Positions 10,886-22,865 of a stretch of DNA of 64,000 nucleotides are shown here, in pieces. The DNA is from Takakia lepidozioides (taxonomy: Eukaryota; Streptophyta; Takakiopsida; Takakiales; Takakiaceae). Where the stretch lies: the NCBI GenBank assembly GCA_030704615.1, contig CM060732.1, forward strand, positions 35,073,053-35,137,052. Direction: 5' to 3'. The notes under the pieces are model-generated. The model was not told the origin of the DNA. It did not search any database and worked only from the letters and a program-made list of their open reading frames with translations. The position numbers and the translations under genes were made by a program. The first letter of the stretch is position 1, and the number at the start of each line of letters is the position of its first letter.

Positions 10886-13800
10886 ACACTCGTGGAATTA
10901 CTTTCATACGGTTTAATCCCAAGGATGTTTGTCAAATGAAAGATATACCCTTCTCATCCATGAGGGTTGGCTACAAAAAAAAGGTTCGTCCTCAAGGGAT
11001 TAATGATAAGGATTAAGACAGATTTTAGACTACTGCTAAACACGGATTAGACGCCCTAACTCTGATGGGACTCCCGAGGTGACGGCGCCCTCATTACACT
11101 TACTGCTCTTACACTCACCCTCATTGTGCTAAGTACATGTACTAATAACTATATCAGCATTCTCTTGTCCCTTACAATCCAGTGCAGTACTATTTACCGA
11201 GGCTCAGTTTCAGTGAGTGAATTGATTGCTTGGCTTTTGGAGTGAAAACAACAGCTCAAATGACCCACATATAGCATGAATGAATTGTATTCAACAGGAT
11301 TCCTATTACATAGCGACGAAGATCAGGATGGCCAAGCGTTCTCCGAAAAAATTTGTTAGACTTGAATGAGATGGCCAGGCCCTGCACAGTTTTCTAGAAA
11401 ACAGAATGTCCTCAATGCTCGATCCCTGCAGCCTAAGGTACCTGCGGCCAAAAGAATCGTTTTGCCAGAGTATGTTTCTCTACTTTACAAATTGGGCTCA
11501 TGGATCGAGGGTACAAAACCAGCTTTGAATTTGTCTTGCTTGTGTGTTTTTAAATGGGAGAAGGCTCTCAATCCCACGCTGAGAACATGGTTTTGTGCAA
11601 TATCAAGTGCGTTCAAGTGAAGCCCTTGAGGATCCAAAGCGGCAGCTTGAAGGTTGTCACAGAAGTGAGTGCGATGGCCAAATCCCATGATATCAATTAT
11701 TCTACCTATTCCTCCTCTCCCCTCTTCTTTTTGCCCACTTTAGTGCACCTACACTCTCCCATCTCCATCGCCTCTTTTTGTTTCCGTTGTGCTTGAAATG
11801 GACTACTCCCGTGTGTGTGTGGAGCTTTCGGTTCACTTTTTCTACTTGATGTACCTCCACCTCCTTTTCTTACACAGCTATAAAACGGCTTCATGAGCGG
11901 GAGGTGATGGAAGGGACTCTGATGGGATTGACAAGACTGCTGTGTAGGTAAGTATGTGTGTCTGCAGCTTTCTGCTCTTCGTAGACGAATTACGGAATGC
12001 CGACAGCTAATCAATTACATGGTAATTGTACAGCTCAACTTCTTTATGTTCACACCGGCAAACCGAAGCATAAGCTCTGCGTGCTTCCAGTGCAGTTATA
12101 AAAAGGCGTTAGTGTGTGAGGGGTGCCCTGGGCAAAGGAGGATGGCAGCAAGTAACTTACAGCAGGGGTGAGATGGACTGACCGCAGGAGTGGGGTCACG
12201 TGCCTGAAGCCGAGCAGCACGGGGGTTAGCAGCACTAATGTACGTGCCTTAATTACGCTTACTACTCCTGCTTATTCAGTCCTTTGCTGGCAGTCTACAT
12301 GAAGCTCAGTGCGCAGTGCATTGCATCTGCCATGGCCTACCTAGGTCTTTTTCTTCACCATCATCTCTCCTGCCTTCCTCGCCCACAAATTGTACCCTAT
12401 CCCTAATGTCGAACCCGTCTTCTTTCCCCGACCCGTACACTTTTCCTTGTTCATCTTTCTCATCTTAACCCTAAATATGTCGAAATCGTCTTCTTTCCCT
12501 TGGCTGCGTCCTCTCGTAATCGCATGGCCCGACCTCTTCATTCTTTTGGTCCACTTCTGGTCTACTATGATTTTCATTGTTGTTGTTTTTTTTTTTTTTT
12601 TTGGTCTTATTTATAGGAAAGGAAATCAAATGCTTTGTTCATTTGCCTCACTGAAGCTTCGTCCGTTTGTTTTCTGTTGATGATTAGATACATATGTGCA
12701 GGTAAAATACACAATTTCCCATCCCGAACAGTTCATTCTGTGTTCTCAATTGGCATTTCTAGTTACTCCCTCAATGAAGAAAAACCAATATGTATACAGA
12801 GCAATGCACCAGGCTAGGACCTTGAACCAATTCTGGGAAACCTGATGTAGGTGCAACCCTAATCAATGCTACTTATTACAGGCTCCAATTTGGATTGGAC
12901 CACGATTAGAATCAGTGACCGAGTGACATCATGTTGGTTCTCATTAGGATTGAATTAGCTTTGATTAGAGTTCGGTTGATCAATGGATATATGGCGGCGC
13001 ATTAGGGAGACACAAGTTGAGTTGATCAGGAGTAGCATATAGGAGTTTATTCAATTGGATTGTGCTTGATTTGGTACCGATCTAATCAGATTTTGGTTGA
13101 TTGCGGTATGCTTAATGAGCCCAATACCGTTGAGTTTCTGATTTGTGATTTTATAAACTGCAAGTATTGTGAGAACTGCACCTTTACAATAAACAGAACC
13201 TGGGTCCACGCAATTTGTGCATCGGACAACATTCCATAGATACTTGGTAATGCCTCCCTGTGCAATTACTAGTTCCTACAAGTGCAAGTCATTATGTACA
13301 ACAATTAAAAACTGAAGAACACTTTTAGTCTGTCCTGAAAGAGGTCTATGCGTTCTGGTGTTAATTTACAGTTGACACACAGCCCTAGACTAATGTTTTG
13401 CTTACGAAAGATGGACGGACTTCACAAATACTATAATAAGGGCCCACTTTAGACTATTCCACAAGTACCTAATTCAATCTCGACTACAAATAGAGGTCAC
13501 ATAATGGAGGTGATTAAGGTGAAGTGTGGGTCAGTCTGTGCCAGCGAGCAGTGTCTCTTCTACGGGGAGCAACTGAAGTCCTCCGACCAAAGCAAGGCAC
13601 AATAGAGGAGGCTCTTAAGTAAGCTCACAAAGCAAGGTAACGGTTTCTAGTACATGCATAATAATACATATTAGGTGCAGGCAAATCAGCACCAAAAGAA
13701 AGCTTCTCACAGGCAGCAGGCTTCATAAATGGAACTACAGTAATGCGTTTGTCTCTTCTTGTTCTGGAACAAAGCGATGGAGAAACAAAGGAAAGAGTGA

Positions 13801-15030
13801 TGATGCTGCTCGCCTATGATTGCCTCTCTCCTGCTTGGATAGTATCTCTTGGAATGTGGGCGCAGCCAATTCTGTTTGATCTTGAGCAGGCTGCTCAGTA
13901 ATTGCAATCTGGAGTCTGATCCTCAACGCGGGCTCTCCCAGACTAATAATAAAACAATTTCCATATTTGATTGTCGATCAGTTCATTAATGTCACTCATC
14001 CGTAGGCCAGTGGCCGGATGGCAACGACAGAGGGATCGACCCTAGAATCAGCATATCTCGTTGCTCCATCGGATGTACTTCCATCCAGAAATAAAAAGTG
14101 TCACCTTTTTTGAGATTTCATCACTCTCTTCATTGACGTCGGATGGATGAAGTTTTCGGATGCCTGTAAGGTTCTGGTCACGTGGACAGGTTCTGGCTAA
14201 ATTTAGGAGAGGGTAAGGCAGAAAATCTATTAATTGATGTTAAATTTTATTTGTTTTAATACAATTAATTTAGTTGAAATGCCACGTCATCAGGTTCTGT
14301 CTACATGGTGTAGCCACAGATCAAAGAATATTTTCATATTATTTTATTATTTTCCATTACTGTTTTAAAAATATGAATAACCGGCTAATAGGATAGGGCT
14401 TAGCGAATTGAAAGCAGAGAATTTATTATTTTATTTATTTATTTATTAAAATTTTATTTGATTATTTTGAGCGGTTTCCAAAATGACCATGTCCAACCTA
14501 CATGCCATGTACATAGACATACTAAGGTACATGTATGATTTTCTACAGCCTATACAAGGGGTGCCTTGTGAGTTTTCCGCCACTACATCTGCCGCTCCGC
14601 TATCTCACCTAATAAGTGGTGTCAATGATCATATCCCATAGTTTCTTTTTTTTCCATCAAAGACTTTTATTGCAGATGGTGGAAAAAACAATATATCCCA
14701 TACGCTATGACCACAACATCCAGCCAGAGATAATCCTGTTTGAATAATGAGAAGCGATGGAGAGTGTGGAGATTCTCATGACAACTCTTCTAGTGATGGT
14801 GATGAATGAAGACTCGCAATTTCTACACGTCGGCGGCTTACATGCATCCAAGAATGCATGTTGGGTTGTGTGGGGGGGGGGCAATTTAGCATTCATGAGA
14901 CTACAAAGGGTGACAATTTAGCGTTGTGGCATTTGTTCACCACTTTGGCCTACAAGCGAAGCCATACGTGGCCGGTCATGTTAGTAGGTTTGTTTCATGC
15001 TTGGGTCCGGACCATGTTGGATGGATATAT
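10886..15030. other. Intergenic DNA, no supported gene
   Basis: Frames such as 11366-11620, 11956-12171 and 12390-12680 lack motifs and overlap frames on the other strand. Poly-T lies at 12587-12602 and a TTTA-rich stretch at 14425-14460. Nothing else is called. Confidence 0.35.
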
Positions 15031-15032
15031 TG

Positions 15033-15905
15033 ATTCAAATATACCCTTAGGGTATAAGTAGATTATTTTTGTCAAATCATTTATCCTCCGGAAATGGATA
15101 ATTTGAAATCTCAAAAGTTTATTTACCCTGGGGTATGGGTAAATTAACTTATCAGATTTCTATATAACCCCCAGGTAAGGATATATATGCCAAAATATAT
15201 CATGAGGGTATGGATAGTTTCCCGGTATGGATAATTATTTAAATCAATATACAATTTAATTGTTTTTAAAATTGTGATGTTTCCAATACAAAACAAAAGA
15301 ACAATCTATCGTAAAAGAGAAAATTGATGAGATATTGCATAATATTTTGGCTTTGCCAATGCAAGAGGAAGGAGGCTTGAGATTCAAAAAATATATGCAG
15401 GATCTGAAGAAGTTTTCTTTGGGCCATATGACATTTTAGGAATGATAGATATGAAACCTTTGTTTTAGTTGTGATTGGAGCTTTCTTACAGCTGAAGGCT
15501 CCCAACAACACAACCAAAAAGAGAGAAGACCTAGCACATAAAGGTCATAGGGCACTAATCTTATGTCCCAAGAGAATCTCCCCCTTATTCTGCATAGACA
15601 AAAAACTACTAGATTTTTCTAGATGGGTGAGATCCCCTAAAAGTACCTCCATGCTAAATGTCACCTCAAATGCTACCGCCATGGCTATGTTACCTTATAT
15701 ACCCTGATTAGATATATCCTCATTTTAACATATACCCCTCAGAAAAGTAGGGTATATTGGACTTCTTGATGCAGGTAAATATAAGGATAAGGGTATATCA
15801 TTTTTATAAAAAAATCTAATATAAGGGTATACATCCAAGTACCTAAACTTGCCACAACAGGGTATATATTTATCAATATACCCTGATATACCCGGTGTTG
15901 TTTTT
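15033..15905. repeat. Cluster of TATACCC / GGGTATA motifs in both orientations
   Basis: ATACCCTTAGGGTAT-like palindromes and single GGGTATA or TATACCC motifs are dense at 15030-15240 and again at 15690-15905. A quieter 400-bp centre lies between. The two halves could be decayed terminal regions of one foldback element; no transposase is visible in the centre (frames 15266-15707). Confidence 0.4.
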
Positions 15906-16202
15906 TGACAGGTAGCCCTACCTTTTTTTGTGACAGGTTAGTTTTTTTCTTGACTTTCCCTGTGACAGACAACTTTGAGAAAATGCCTTTCACATGATTG
16001 GTTGAAAGACTTTTGACCTTTCACATAACCATGTCATATGAAATTAAAATGAAAAATGAAAAGGTATGTAGAATTTAGGATCAGGCTGGTCTGGTCCCTA
16101 ATACCAGGGTTGGTACTCGAGTCTGACACCCATACCAGACCAACACTGGTTATGACACATCCCTACTTTTATTTTTATTTTTTAGTTTTTTGTAATAATA
16201 AA

Positions 16203-16830
16203 CTAGGGTAGCCTGTGTCGTTGGCCCAAGTGTCCAGTGTCATCTAAGTCCAAGTGCAATCTCCTATGTATCCAAGTGTATCTCCTATGTTGAAGCCCAT
16301 GTGTGAAGAATTGAAGTCTAAGCCCAAGTGCAATTGTTTATTCATGTATCCAAGTGCATCTCCCATGTAGAGGCCCAAGTGTCGTTATCTAAGCTGAAGT
16401 ACAATCTCCTATGTATCAAGTACGTCTCCCATGTCAAGGCCCAATTTATTTTTTTTCCATGAATTTATTGAGTAGTAATATATCCAATCATTATTCATAT
16501 AGGGTAGCCTGTGCCGTTGGCCCAAGTGTCAAGTGTCATCTAAGCCCAAGTGCAATCCCCTATGTATCCAAGTGCGTCTCCTATGTCGAGGCCCATCTAA
16601 GCCCAAGTGCAATCTTTTATTCATGTATCCAAGTGCATCTCCCATGTAGAGCCCCAATTGTCTACTGTCATCTAAGCGCAAGTCCAATCTCCTATGTATC
16701 CAGTGCAATTCCCTCTGTATCCAAGTGCGTCTCCTATGTCGAGGCCCAAGTGCAACCTCTAGGCCCTAAGGTAGCCTCTGCCGTTGGCCCAAGTATCTAG
16801 TGTCATCTAAGTCCATATTGTGGTGCTAAT
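16203..16830 (+). repeat. 'Repeat A' cluster, plus orientation
   Basis: Sub-units of about 20-30 bases recur: AGGGTAGCCTGTGCCGTTGG, CCCAAGTGTC.AGTGTCATCT, AAGTCCAAGTGCAATC and TATGTATCCAAGTGCGTCTC. They form a complex higher-order repeat. The same family fills much of 54583-59240. The open frame at 16411-16800 is a by-product of the repeat. Confidence 0.85.
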
Positions 16831-16889
16831 GTGTGTTAATTATAAATATATATTTTGTTTGAGGAAGGTTGGAGTTAGGCATTTGCCAG

Positions 16890-17095
16890 TTAAAGTCCGT
16901 TGGTCAGTCTACTCGCCGATAAGTCTGTTGGTGAGTCCGCTCGTCAATTGTCAATCCGCTCGCCAGTCCGCCGGTCGGTCTGCTAGCCAATCGCTAGTCT
17001 GCTGGTCAGTCCGTTCGCCAGTTGGAGTCAGTCTGCTGGAGGAATCAGTCTGTTGGAGGGTCTGGCCGGTCCGCTAGAAGGTCCGCCGCTCCCCA
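16890..17095. repeat. Degenerate minisatellite (CAGTCCGCTCGC-like)
   Basis: About 12-16-base units resembling GTCCGCTCGCCAGT and GTCTGCTGG recur with many changes directly next to the truncated end of the LINE. Confidence 0.6.
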
Positions 17096-17109
17096 ATGGA
17101 TGGCAATTT

Positions 17110-18482
17110 GTTCCAGTTCAATCCGAGCGAGGGGGCACCCCTGTCTGACGGATCTGGAAAATAGGGAAAGAATATGAAATAACTCCATTGACCATGACCC
17201 GGCTGGATGCAAACCGAAGCAATATCTGGACCCATGCAAGGAAGTGATCCCCAAGCCCTGCTTTTTCCAACACCTTGAACAAGAAATCCCAGTCTATAGA
17301 GTCAAATGCTTTTTCGAAATCCAACATGAGAAAAGCCAAGGGTTGATTATTCAGGTGAGCTCTGTGGAGGGCTTCATGGGCGAGGAGAATGTTGTCCAGT
17401 ATCATACGATCCTTAAGGAAACATGTTTGATCCTTCCTGATAATGTTGGGCAGCAGCGGTTGAAGCCTCAAGGCCAAGGCTTTCGCAATTATCTTGTACG
17501 TGGAGTTCAAAAGGGTGATAGGCCGGTAGTTGGCCTTGTTGTTTTTCTCCCCCTTTTTGTAGATTAGAGTGATAAGCCCTCAGAGATCTGGGAAGGCATA
17601 ATTTTTTTTATGCTGGATGTCATTTGCCATGGACTAGAACTCCTCCCCTATGGTCTGCCAGAGCACTTTGTACAGTTCAATTGGAAGCCCGTCCAACCCT
17701 GGCGATTTCATTGAAGCCATGGACTCCACCGACACCCCGGCCAGTTCCTGCATGTTGAGAGGTTTTGCCAGGGCAGATTTCTCTGTGTTAGAGAGAACGC
17801 AAGGAACATGTCGAACTAGGGCTGCTGTGGCCTGCTCTTTTTGGTTAGAGTTGTCTCTCTTTTGAAAAAATGCCTAGAAGTAAGCGGCAGCAAGGGAGGC
17901 CATATTTTTTGGGTTGTCCACCATCAGTCCAGAGACGGGATCTTGCAGGGCTGGAACCATGGTTGCCGCTCTCCTGTGAGCCGCTTTGGCAAAAAAATAT
18001 TTTGTCATTTCTCACCCTTCAGCGACCAATTAACCCATGCCTTGATCTTCATGAATTGCTCATTGGCATGCAGCAGAAAGGAAAGATTTCTTTTTGCGGT
18101 TCTGTATGCATCCATGGTGTAGGGGCCCTCATGACCAGTTTGCAGCTGATACTGGCAAATTTCCAAGCATTTGGTTGAATGCTTTTACCCTGCGTTTGTT
18201 CTCTTCTGCTTTGGCCCTTGAGATCTCTTGACACTTGTTTCTGAGAATTTTCAATTTTGCCAGGAAACGAATCGTAGGGGAGCTGAAGGGGATGACTGCA
18301 GATGTCCATGTCTCCTGCAGGGCTCGTACCACCTCCTGATCTTTGAGGATGGATGGGTTGAGTTTGAAGCAGCCTCTTCCTCTGACCTTAGAGCCTGGGG
18401 CGGTCACCATAATCTGAACCGCCGAGTGGTCAAAACCTGGCAGGATGGGTTCAATAGGTGAGCATTTGGTCCAACCTAACAA
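17110..18482 (-). pseudogene. LINE linker and reverse transcriptase (N-terminal half)
   Basis: The frame 18482-18129 begins with CSPIEPILPGFDHSAVQ, the usual end of a LINE endonuclease (SDH box: FDHSAV). About 18130-17520 carries the linker, including a block like 'MASMKSPGLDGLPIELYKVLW' and 'NNKANYRPITLLN', with stops and shifts. The frame 17510-17118 carries the fingers and palm start: NSTYKIIAKALALRL, DQTCFLKDRMILDNILLAHEAL and LDFEKAFDSIDWDFL. The blocks match plant L1-clade reverse transcriptases. A shift near 17160 moves the block RQGCPLA into another frame (17254-17045). The protein would copy LINE RNA at a nicked target, but the catalytic Asp pair is missing. Confidence 0.88.
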
Positions 18483-18659
18483 GGAGATAGTGGTGTGCAG
18501 CTACGGCGTGAGCCTAGCCGCGCGAGCCCAAGAGCTCAGCTCACGCTTTGCCCTCTAAGCGTGAGCCCAGGGGTTTAGTGGAGGAAGAAGCAGGCCCCAT
18601 ACCCGAGTCCTCTGTTTAGAGAGGGTCCTATTGTCGTGGAAGTAGTTATAGCGCTTAAG

Positions 18660-19800
18660 AAAAAAGGTATAGAAAGAATGGAATGGTCATTGTGAAACTT
18701 ATTGAGGTTTTCTTATTGAAGAAGAGGTGGAAAAAAAAGGCTGGGTGAGTCATCATGAATCTTACTTAGGGATTCTTGCATGAACAAGAGGCAAGAAAAG
18801 TTTGGATGCTCATTGTCAAGCTATCTGACGTTTCCAATATTTCATCCATGGTGGATGGATAATGGATGGATGAAATATTGAAGGAGAGGTTAAAAATAAT
18901 GAGGATGGGCAAGAACAGGCCCCAAAATGGAACCCCTCATTGTGAAACATGCAATGGTTTTTGTTAATGTAGATGAGGTGAAAATTAAACAGATGGTCAT
19001 CTTCAAGCTTATTTAGGCTTTGTTTGTGAAGAAGATGTGTAACAAAATGAGCAGTTTATTGTGGAACTTGTTCAGGTTTGTGTTATTGAAGATGAGGTGA
19101 AAAAAAACACATGGTCATTGTGATTGAATATTTAGGGTGTCTTTGTGAAGAAGAGGTTAAAAAAAACATTGAGCTATCCTTGTGAAACTTGTTTAGGATT
19201 CTGTTATTGAAGAAGAGGTGAAAAAAAAAGTTAAGCTCTATCATTGTCAAACTTGTTCAGGTTTCTGTTATTGAAGAAGAGGAGAAAAAAAAAATCAGAT
19301 GGTCATAATGAATGTTTATTTAGGGTTTGTTTGTGAAGAAGAGGTGAAAAAAAGGTGAAAAAAAAACTTGAGCTCTACCATTGTCAAACTTCTTCAGGTT
19401 TCTGTTATTGAAGAAGAGGTGAAGAAAATCCAACTGGTCATCATGAATGCTTATTTAGGGTTTGTTTGTGAAGAAGAGGTGAAAAAAATTGAGCTCTATC
19501 ATTGTCAATCTTGTTCAGGTTTCTGTTGATGAAAAAGAGGTGAATAAAAAATCAGATGTCATCATGAAGAAATTAGGGTTTGTTTGTGAAGAAGAGGTGA
19601 AAAAAAAATCATATGGTCATCATGAATGCTTATTTAGGGTTTGTTTGTATAGAGGACGTGGAAAACAAATGAGCTGTCATTGTGAAACTTGTTCAGGTGC
19701 CTGTTATTCAAGAAGAAATGGAAAACCAAACAGATGGTCATCATGAAGCTCATTTACGCAATGCTTATGTAGAGGCCATGAAAAAATAAAATGAGCTTTC
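18660..19800. repeat. Minisatellite with units of about 60 and 120 bp inside the transposon
   Basis: Units alternate between 'TTCAGGTTTCTGTTATTGAA' and 'TTATTTAGGGTTTGTTTGTG', each followed by GAAGAAGAGGTGAAAAAA. More than ten sub-units are present with moderate divergence. The TTTAGGG strings are part of this unit and are not telomeric tracts. Confidence 0.8.
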
Positions 19801-20149
19801 ATACTGACACTTGTCCATGTTTGGTAGGCCCTCGAACAAAAAAAAGATTTTATTTATTTATTTATTTTTGGGCCCGGGGCAATATTGGGGGTGGGGGCAG
19901 AAGTGGTGTGCATTGACGCACTCAATTTTAGAGGCTCGTTAACCAAACCCGATGAAAAAATAAATTACCTTTCATAACGAGACATCGCCTGCTTGTCCAG
20001 ATTTAAAAACTGTGTATACATGTTCTACAAACAAGGCAGCCCTTTCCGACATTGCGAAATATCGCAACATATGCAACACTACTCGATATTACCAATGTCT
20101 TGCTGCAAAAGTGTCCGTACCTCACCAGGACCTAGTGTCGCCTGGTGAA

Positions 20150-20652
20150 TGATTTGGTCTCTTTTGGGATCACAATACATCATGCGCAAAAAGATGTAGT
20201 AAAGATGCTTGCATGGATCTCATTTCCCTCTCTTTCCTAGAGCTTCCTCACGCATACACACGAAGTCGGAACAGGTACACCCCGGAAAATTTTCCACCGT
20301 CACCTGATAGGCCCTGTCGTGCAAAACAGACCCAGATGTGACCAAAGTATAAACCCGTCCATACCCAGGTGAAGGTACTTCCATAGTTCCTGTTACCCGA
20401 GCCTGAAGTAGTCTGGCCGATTCCACCTTCGCATCGATCAGGCCCCGAAGCCACCGGATGCACTATTTTGCCATTCCTTCTCGTGGGATGCGAAGTATCG
20501 TCTAGAGGAGGCACCATAGTAGCAAGGCCACCAAGAGTCGACGCCACAGATCGGTGCAGACGAAAGCCGGCGTCCTCCAACTTGCCAATCTCCAGTTCGT
20601 CAATGATCATCCTAAAATCATGATCATGAAAAAATTGAGTGTGTTGACGCAC
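20150..20652 (-). pseudogene. SWIM zinc-finger protein relic
   Basis: The frame 20426-20220 (minus) carries ARLLQARVTG, then YQVTVENFPGCTCSDFVCMR. After a TGA stop the same frame continues DPCKHLYYIFL (20218-20186). Together these give the SWIM pattern C-x-C-x(n)-C-x-H, with sequence style YxVxxxxFPxCxCxDF...CKHLYxIxL. SWIM fingers are found in MULE transposases and a few regulatory proteins and are thought to bind DNA or protein. The alternative frame 20652-20248 overlaps it and is probably its upstream part after a shift. It is the only transposase-like signature in the 4.1 kb element. Confidence 0.65.
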
Positions 20653-20792
20653 TCGGTTCTTGGGGGGGGGGGGGGGGGTTCCCCCAAAACCCGCCGGGTA
20701 CCCGAGGTGAAAATCCGGACCCGCACCTGTCGTCGATGATCATTCTGAAATCATGATCATGAAGAAATTGAGTGCGTTGACACACTAAGTTC
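20597..20792. repeat. Direct duplication ending in a GAGTGCGT...ACGCACTC hairpin
   Basis: A 63-base segment (20597-20659) containing AATCATGATCATGA and TTGAGTGTGTTGACGCACTC is repeated at 20730-20792 with about ten changes. G runs follow both copies. Further copies of the hairpin lie near 19911 and 21077. Confidence 0.7.
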
Positions 20793-21212
20793 TCCCGGGG
20801 GGGGGGGAGGAGAGGGAACCAAGATTATTTATTTATTTATTTATTTTTGTTATCATACAATCTGTCACGATGAGATGTCGCCGGGAGCTTGCAAGCTACT
20901 TGAAAGCCTCGGGGATGCGGATTATCAAGACCTGGAACTGTGTCAACAGCCTATATCTGACAAAGGGGGATTGCCCAGGGCAGAAGGTGGGTTTCAAATA
21001 CTTTGTTTTTATGCCTACTCTATTGAAGTTCCACTGTACTGACTGTTATGAAGTCATGCTATTCGCACTGCCTGAATTGAGTGCTTCAGCGCACTCAGTT
21101 ATGGCGGTGCATGAGCAATGACTCTGAACCAGTTCCATCCGGAATGGGTCTGCACTCCCACCCAGATGTGCTATGAAACATTCATCACTAATTATTGTCC
21201 TCTTCATCGCAG

Positions 21213-21960
21213 ACCCGTCTATTTGAGGCCGTCTGTCTCGTGAGGGTACATCCACTGTCGACTCCCACCACAGTGGTGGAGTTCAAGCTTCATGGGGGAG
21301 GATGTTTCATAAACGAGAGGTTCGATCCTGTCGTCGACGACATGCACTACAACTATGTCGACTCCAACGTATGTTTGCGAAAGCCATCCGTCAATCTGTC
21401 TCTTGCAGGCGCTTCTTACCATGCTTGCAAGGCAGGTGGCAGGCACTTGTTTGGTATCGCCGAATTGCAACGGGCGCGTCTACCTCCAATGTCAAGGATG
21501 TCACTGCGCAAATTGATATCCTCGACGGAGACGACAAGGACCTGGACAATGACTTTTCATGTGAGTAAGTTCATTTTCTGTCTATTTGATCCTTGTGTAT
21601 ATGCTCTGTCGCGTCCCCTTCTGTTGTTTGATTGTTACCCAAATGATGCATTTCTGATTGCAGGAATGTGAACGCACTCCCGTGGCCCCTATCTTCCATA
21701 TACTTGAGGGACTTGTGTTGGAGCCCACCTCCTAATTATGTCCTTCCCGATTACGCGGAAGGCATTGCTCGTGTGCAAGCAGCTGTACTTTCTCCCCTAC
21801 CCTTGCGTTGGAGTTCCAGGAAGACGCTCAGGCACCTCCGCGTAAAGGTCTTCATAGATGATAGTGCAGCAGTTTCAGGTGGTAGCAGTACTTCTAGCAG
21901 TTCAGCAGATTCAGGTGGTAGCAGTAGCAGTGTTGACACCACCTACGGATGTACTTGAGG
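21213..21960 (+). pseudogene. Methyltransferase-like fragment, paralogue of the 34.4 kb exon
   Basis: After a good acceptor (TCATCGCAG/ACC) the frame reads TRLFEAVCLVRV, then FDPVVDDMHYNYVDSN. The gene at 31.5-34.9 kb reads TLVFEAYCFVKR then VDPVTYDVLYNYVPHS at the matching exon start, so the two are related. In that gene this segment precedes the DLTCGTG motif of a DNA N4/N6-methyltransferase-like domain. Here the rest is scrambled: another acceptor-like site lies at 21663, and a Ser/Gly-rich stretch (GGSSTSSSSADSGGSSSS) ends at 21958. It lies inside the 4.1 kb transposon, opposite to the SWIM relic. Confidence 0.5.
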
Positions 21961-22239
21961 GCATTCATTTATGGAACATGAGGGGACACACTCTCCGTTT
22001 TCCGTTGCACCACCATTTCTCTTCCCACCATCCGTTGTAATGAGCACGGACTACAATGAAATTCACATCCTTGAATTGAAACATTCTCTCCCCCACGTCC
22101 TGCGAATTTGAAAGTGTTTTCCTTCTAAACATTGCTCTCCAATTCAACCGTGTGCATTCAATAAAAGTTTTTCAACAGAGATGAATATGTGCATAGTCCA
22201 GTAGACAGTCATTCGACATATGCCATCACACCAATATTT

Positions 22240-22345
22240 GGTTGGATGGATGGAGGATGAATGTTTTTGGATGGATGAACCCTGATTGGATGTACACTGT
22301 GGATGAATGTTGCATGCATGGATGGTACCATGGATGATGTCAGTG
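22240..22345. repeat. GGATGGATG-type simple repeat
   Basis: Irregular GGATGGATGA and GGATGAATG units near the right end of the 4.1 kb transposon. Confidence 0.6.
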
Positions 22346-22604
22346 CGCAGTATCATGCACATGGGTGGGATGGCGAGGTTCACTGTCGGGGTTGAGGTGA
22401 GTCCCTAAGGCTGACAAGGGTTAGGGTTTCTGTTTGGGGTTGCAGGGTTAATATGGATGAAGACGTGTTTCTGCGGTAATGGATCCTCTTCCACGGAAAT
22501 AGACGCCGCATCTTTCCCAAAATCATGCCACGTGTCATGGGCTCACGCCAGGCTCCTGGGCTCACGTGACTAGGCTCACACTCTAGCATCCCCCGGAGAT
22601 AGTG

Positions 22605-22865
22605 CTGTAGAATGTGTCAAGGCGCGCTTGGCAAAGATTTGGTGGGTCTCTGTTATGAGACCATGTGAACTTCAAACCTCCCTGCTTTGGGGCTATTGCA
22701 TCCAGTAAGCCCACCGCCATGCAGAGGGAGTTCCAGGAGTCATTTTCTGCTGGTGAGAGTCCATGAGCTGACTGCCCCAGTCGATCCATGTCATCCTCCA
22801 CCATGTTGAAATCCCCCCCCCCAGCAGCCAATGTTGGAGAGCTCCTACTCTGTCAGTAAACAGCT
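22605..22865 (-). pseudogene. LINE AP-endonuclease, central part
   Basis: Frames on the minus strand read ELFTDRVGALQHWLLGG, then GGDFNMVEDDMDR, WNSLCMAVGLLDA and FTWSHNR, ending TFYSTIS at the duplication. GDFN and TWS.NR are standard blocks of LINE-encoded AP-like endonucleases, which nick the target. A run of ten C residues at 22816-22825 causes the frame change between the two overlapping frames. Confidence 0.85.

Larger units (their letters stand above)
18493..22594. mobile_element. 4.1 kb TIR transposon inserted in the LINE (MULE-like?)
   Basis: GGAGATAGTG occurs at 18483-18492 and again at 22595-22604, directly flanking the insert. Removing the insert and one copy rejoins the LINE endonuclease in frame (TFYSTIS followed by LLGWTKCSPIEP), so the boundaries are well supported. 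The ends are imperfect inverted repeats about 45 bp long sharing GTGAGCCTAG.C.CG.GAGC. A 9-10-bp duplication suits Mutator-type elements, and a SWIM-finger relic inside (20150-20652, minus) fits that. It also holds a minisatellite and a methyltransferase-like fragment on the opposite strand. Confidence 0.75.

Noticed and set aside
18700-19700. TTTAGGG strings as a possible interstitial telomere
   Set aside because: Each occurs once per 120-bp minisatellite unit, never in tandem.
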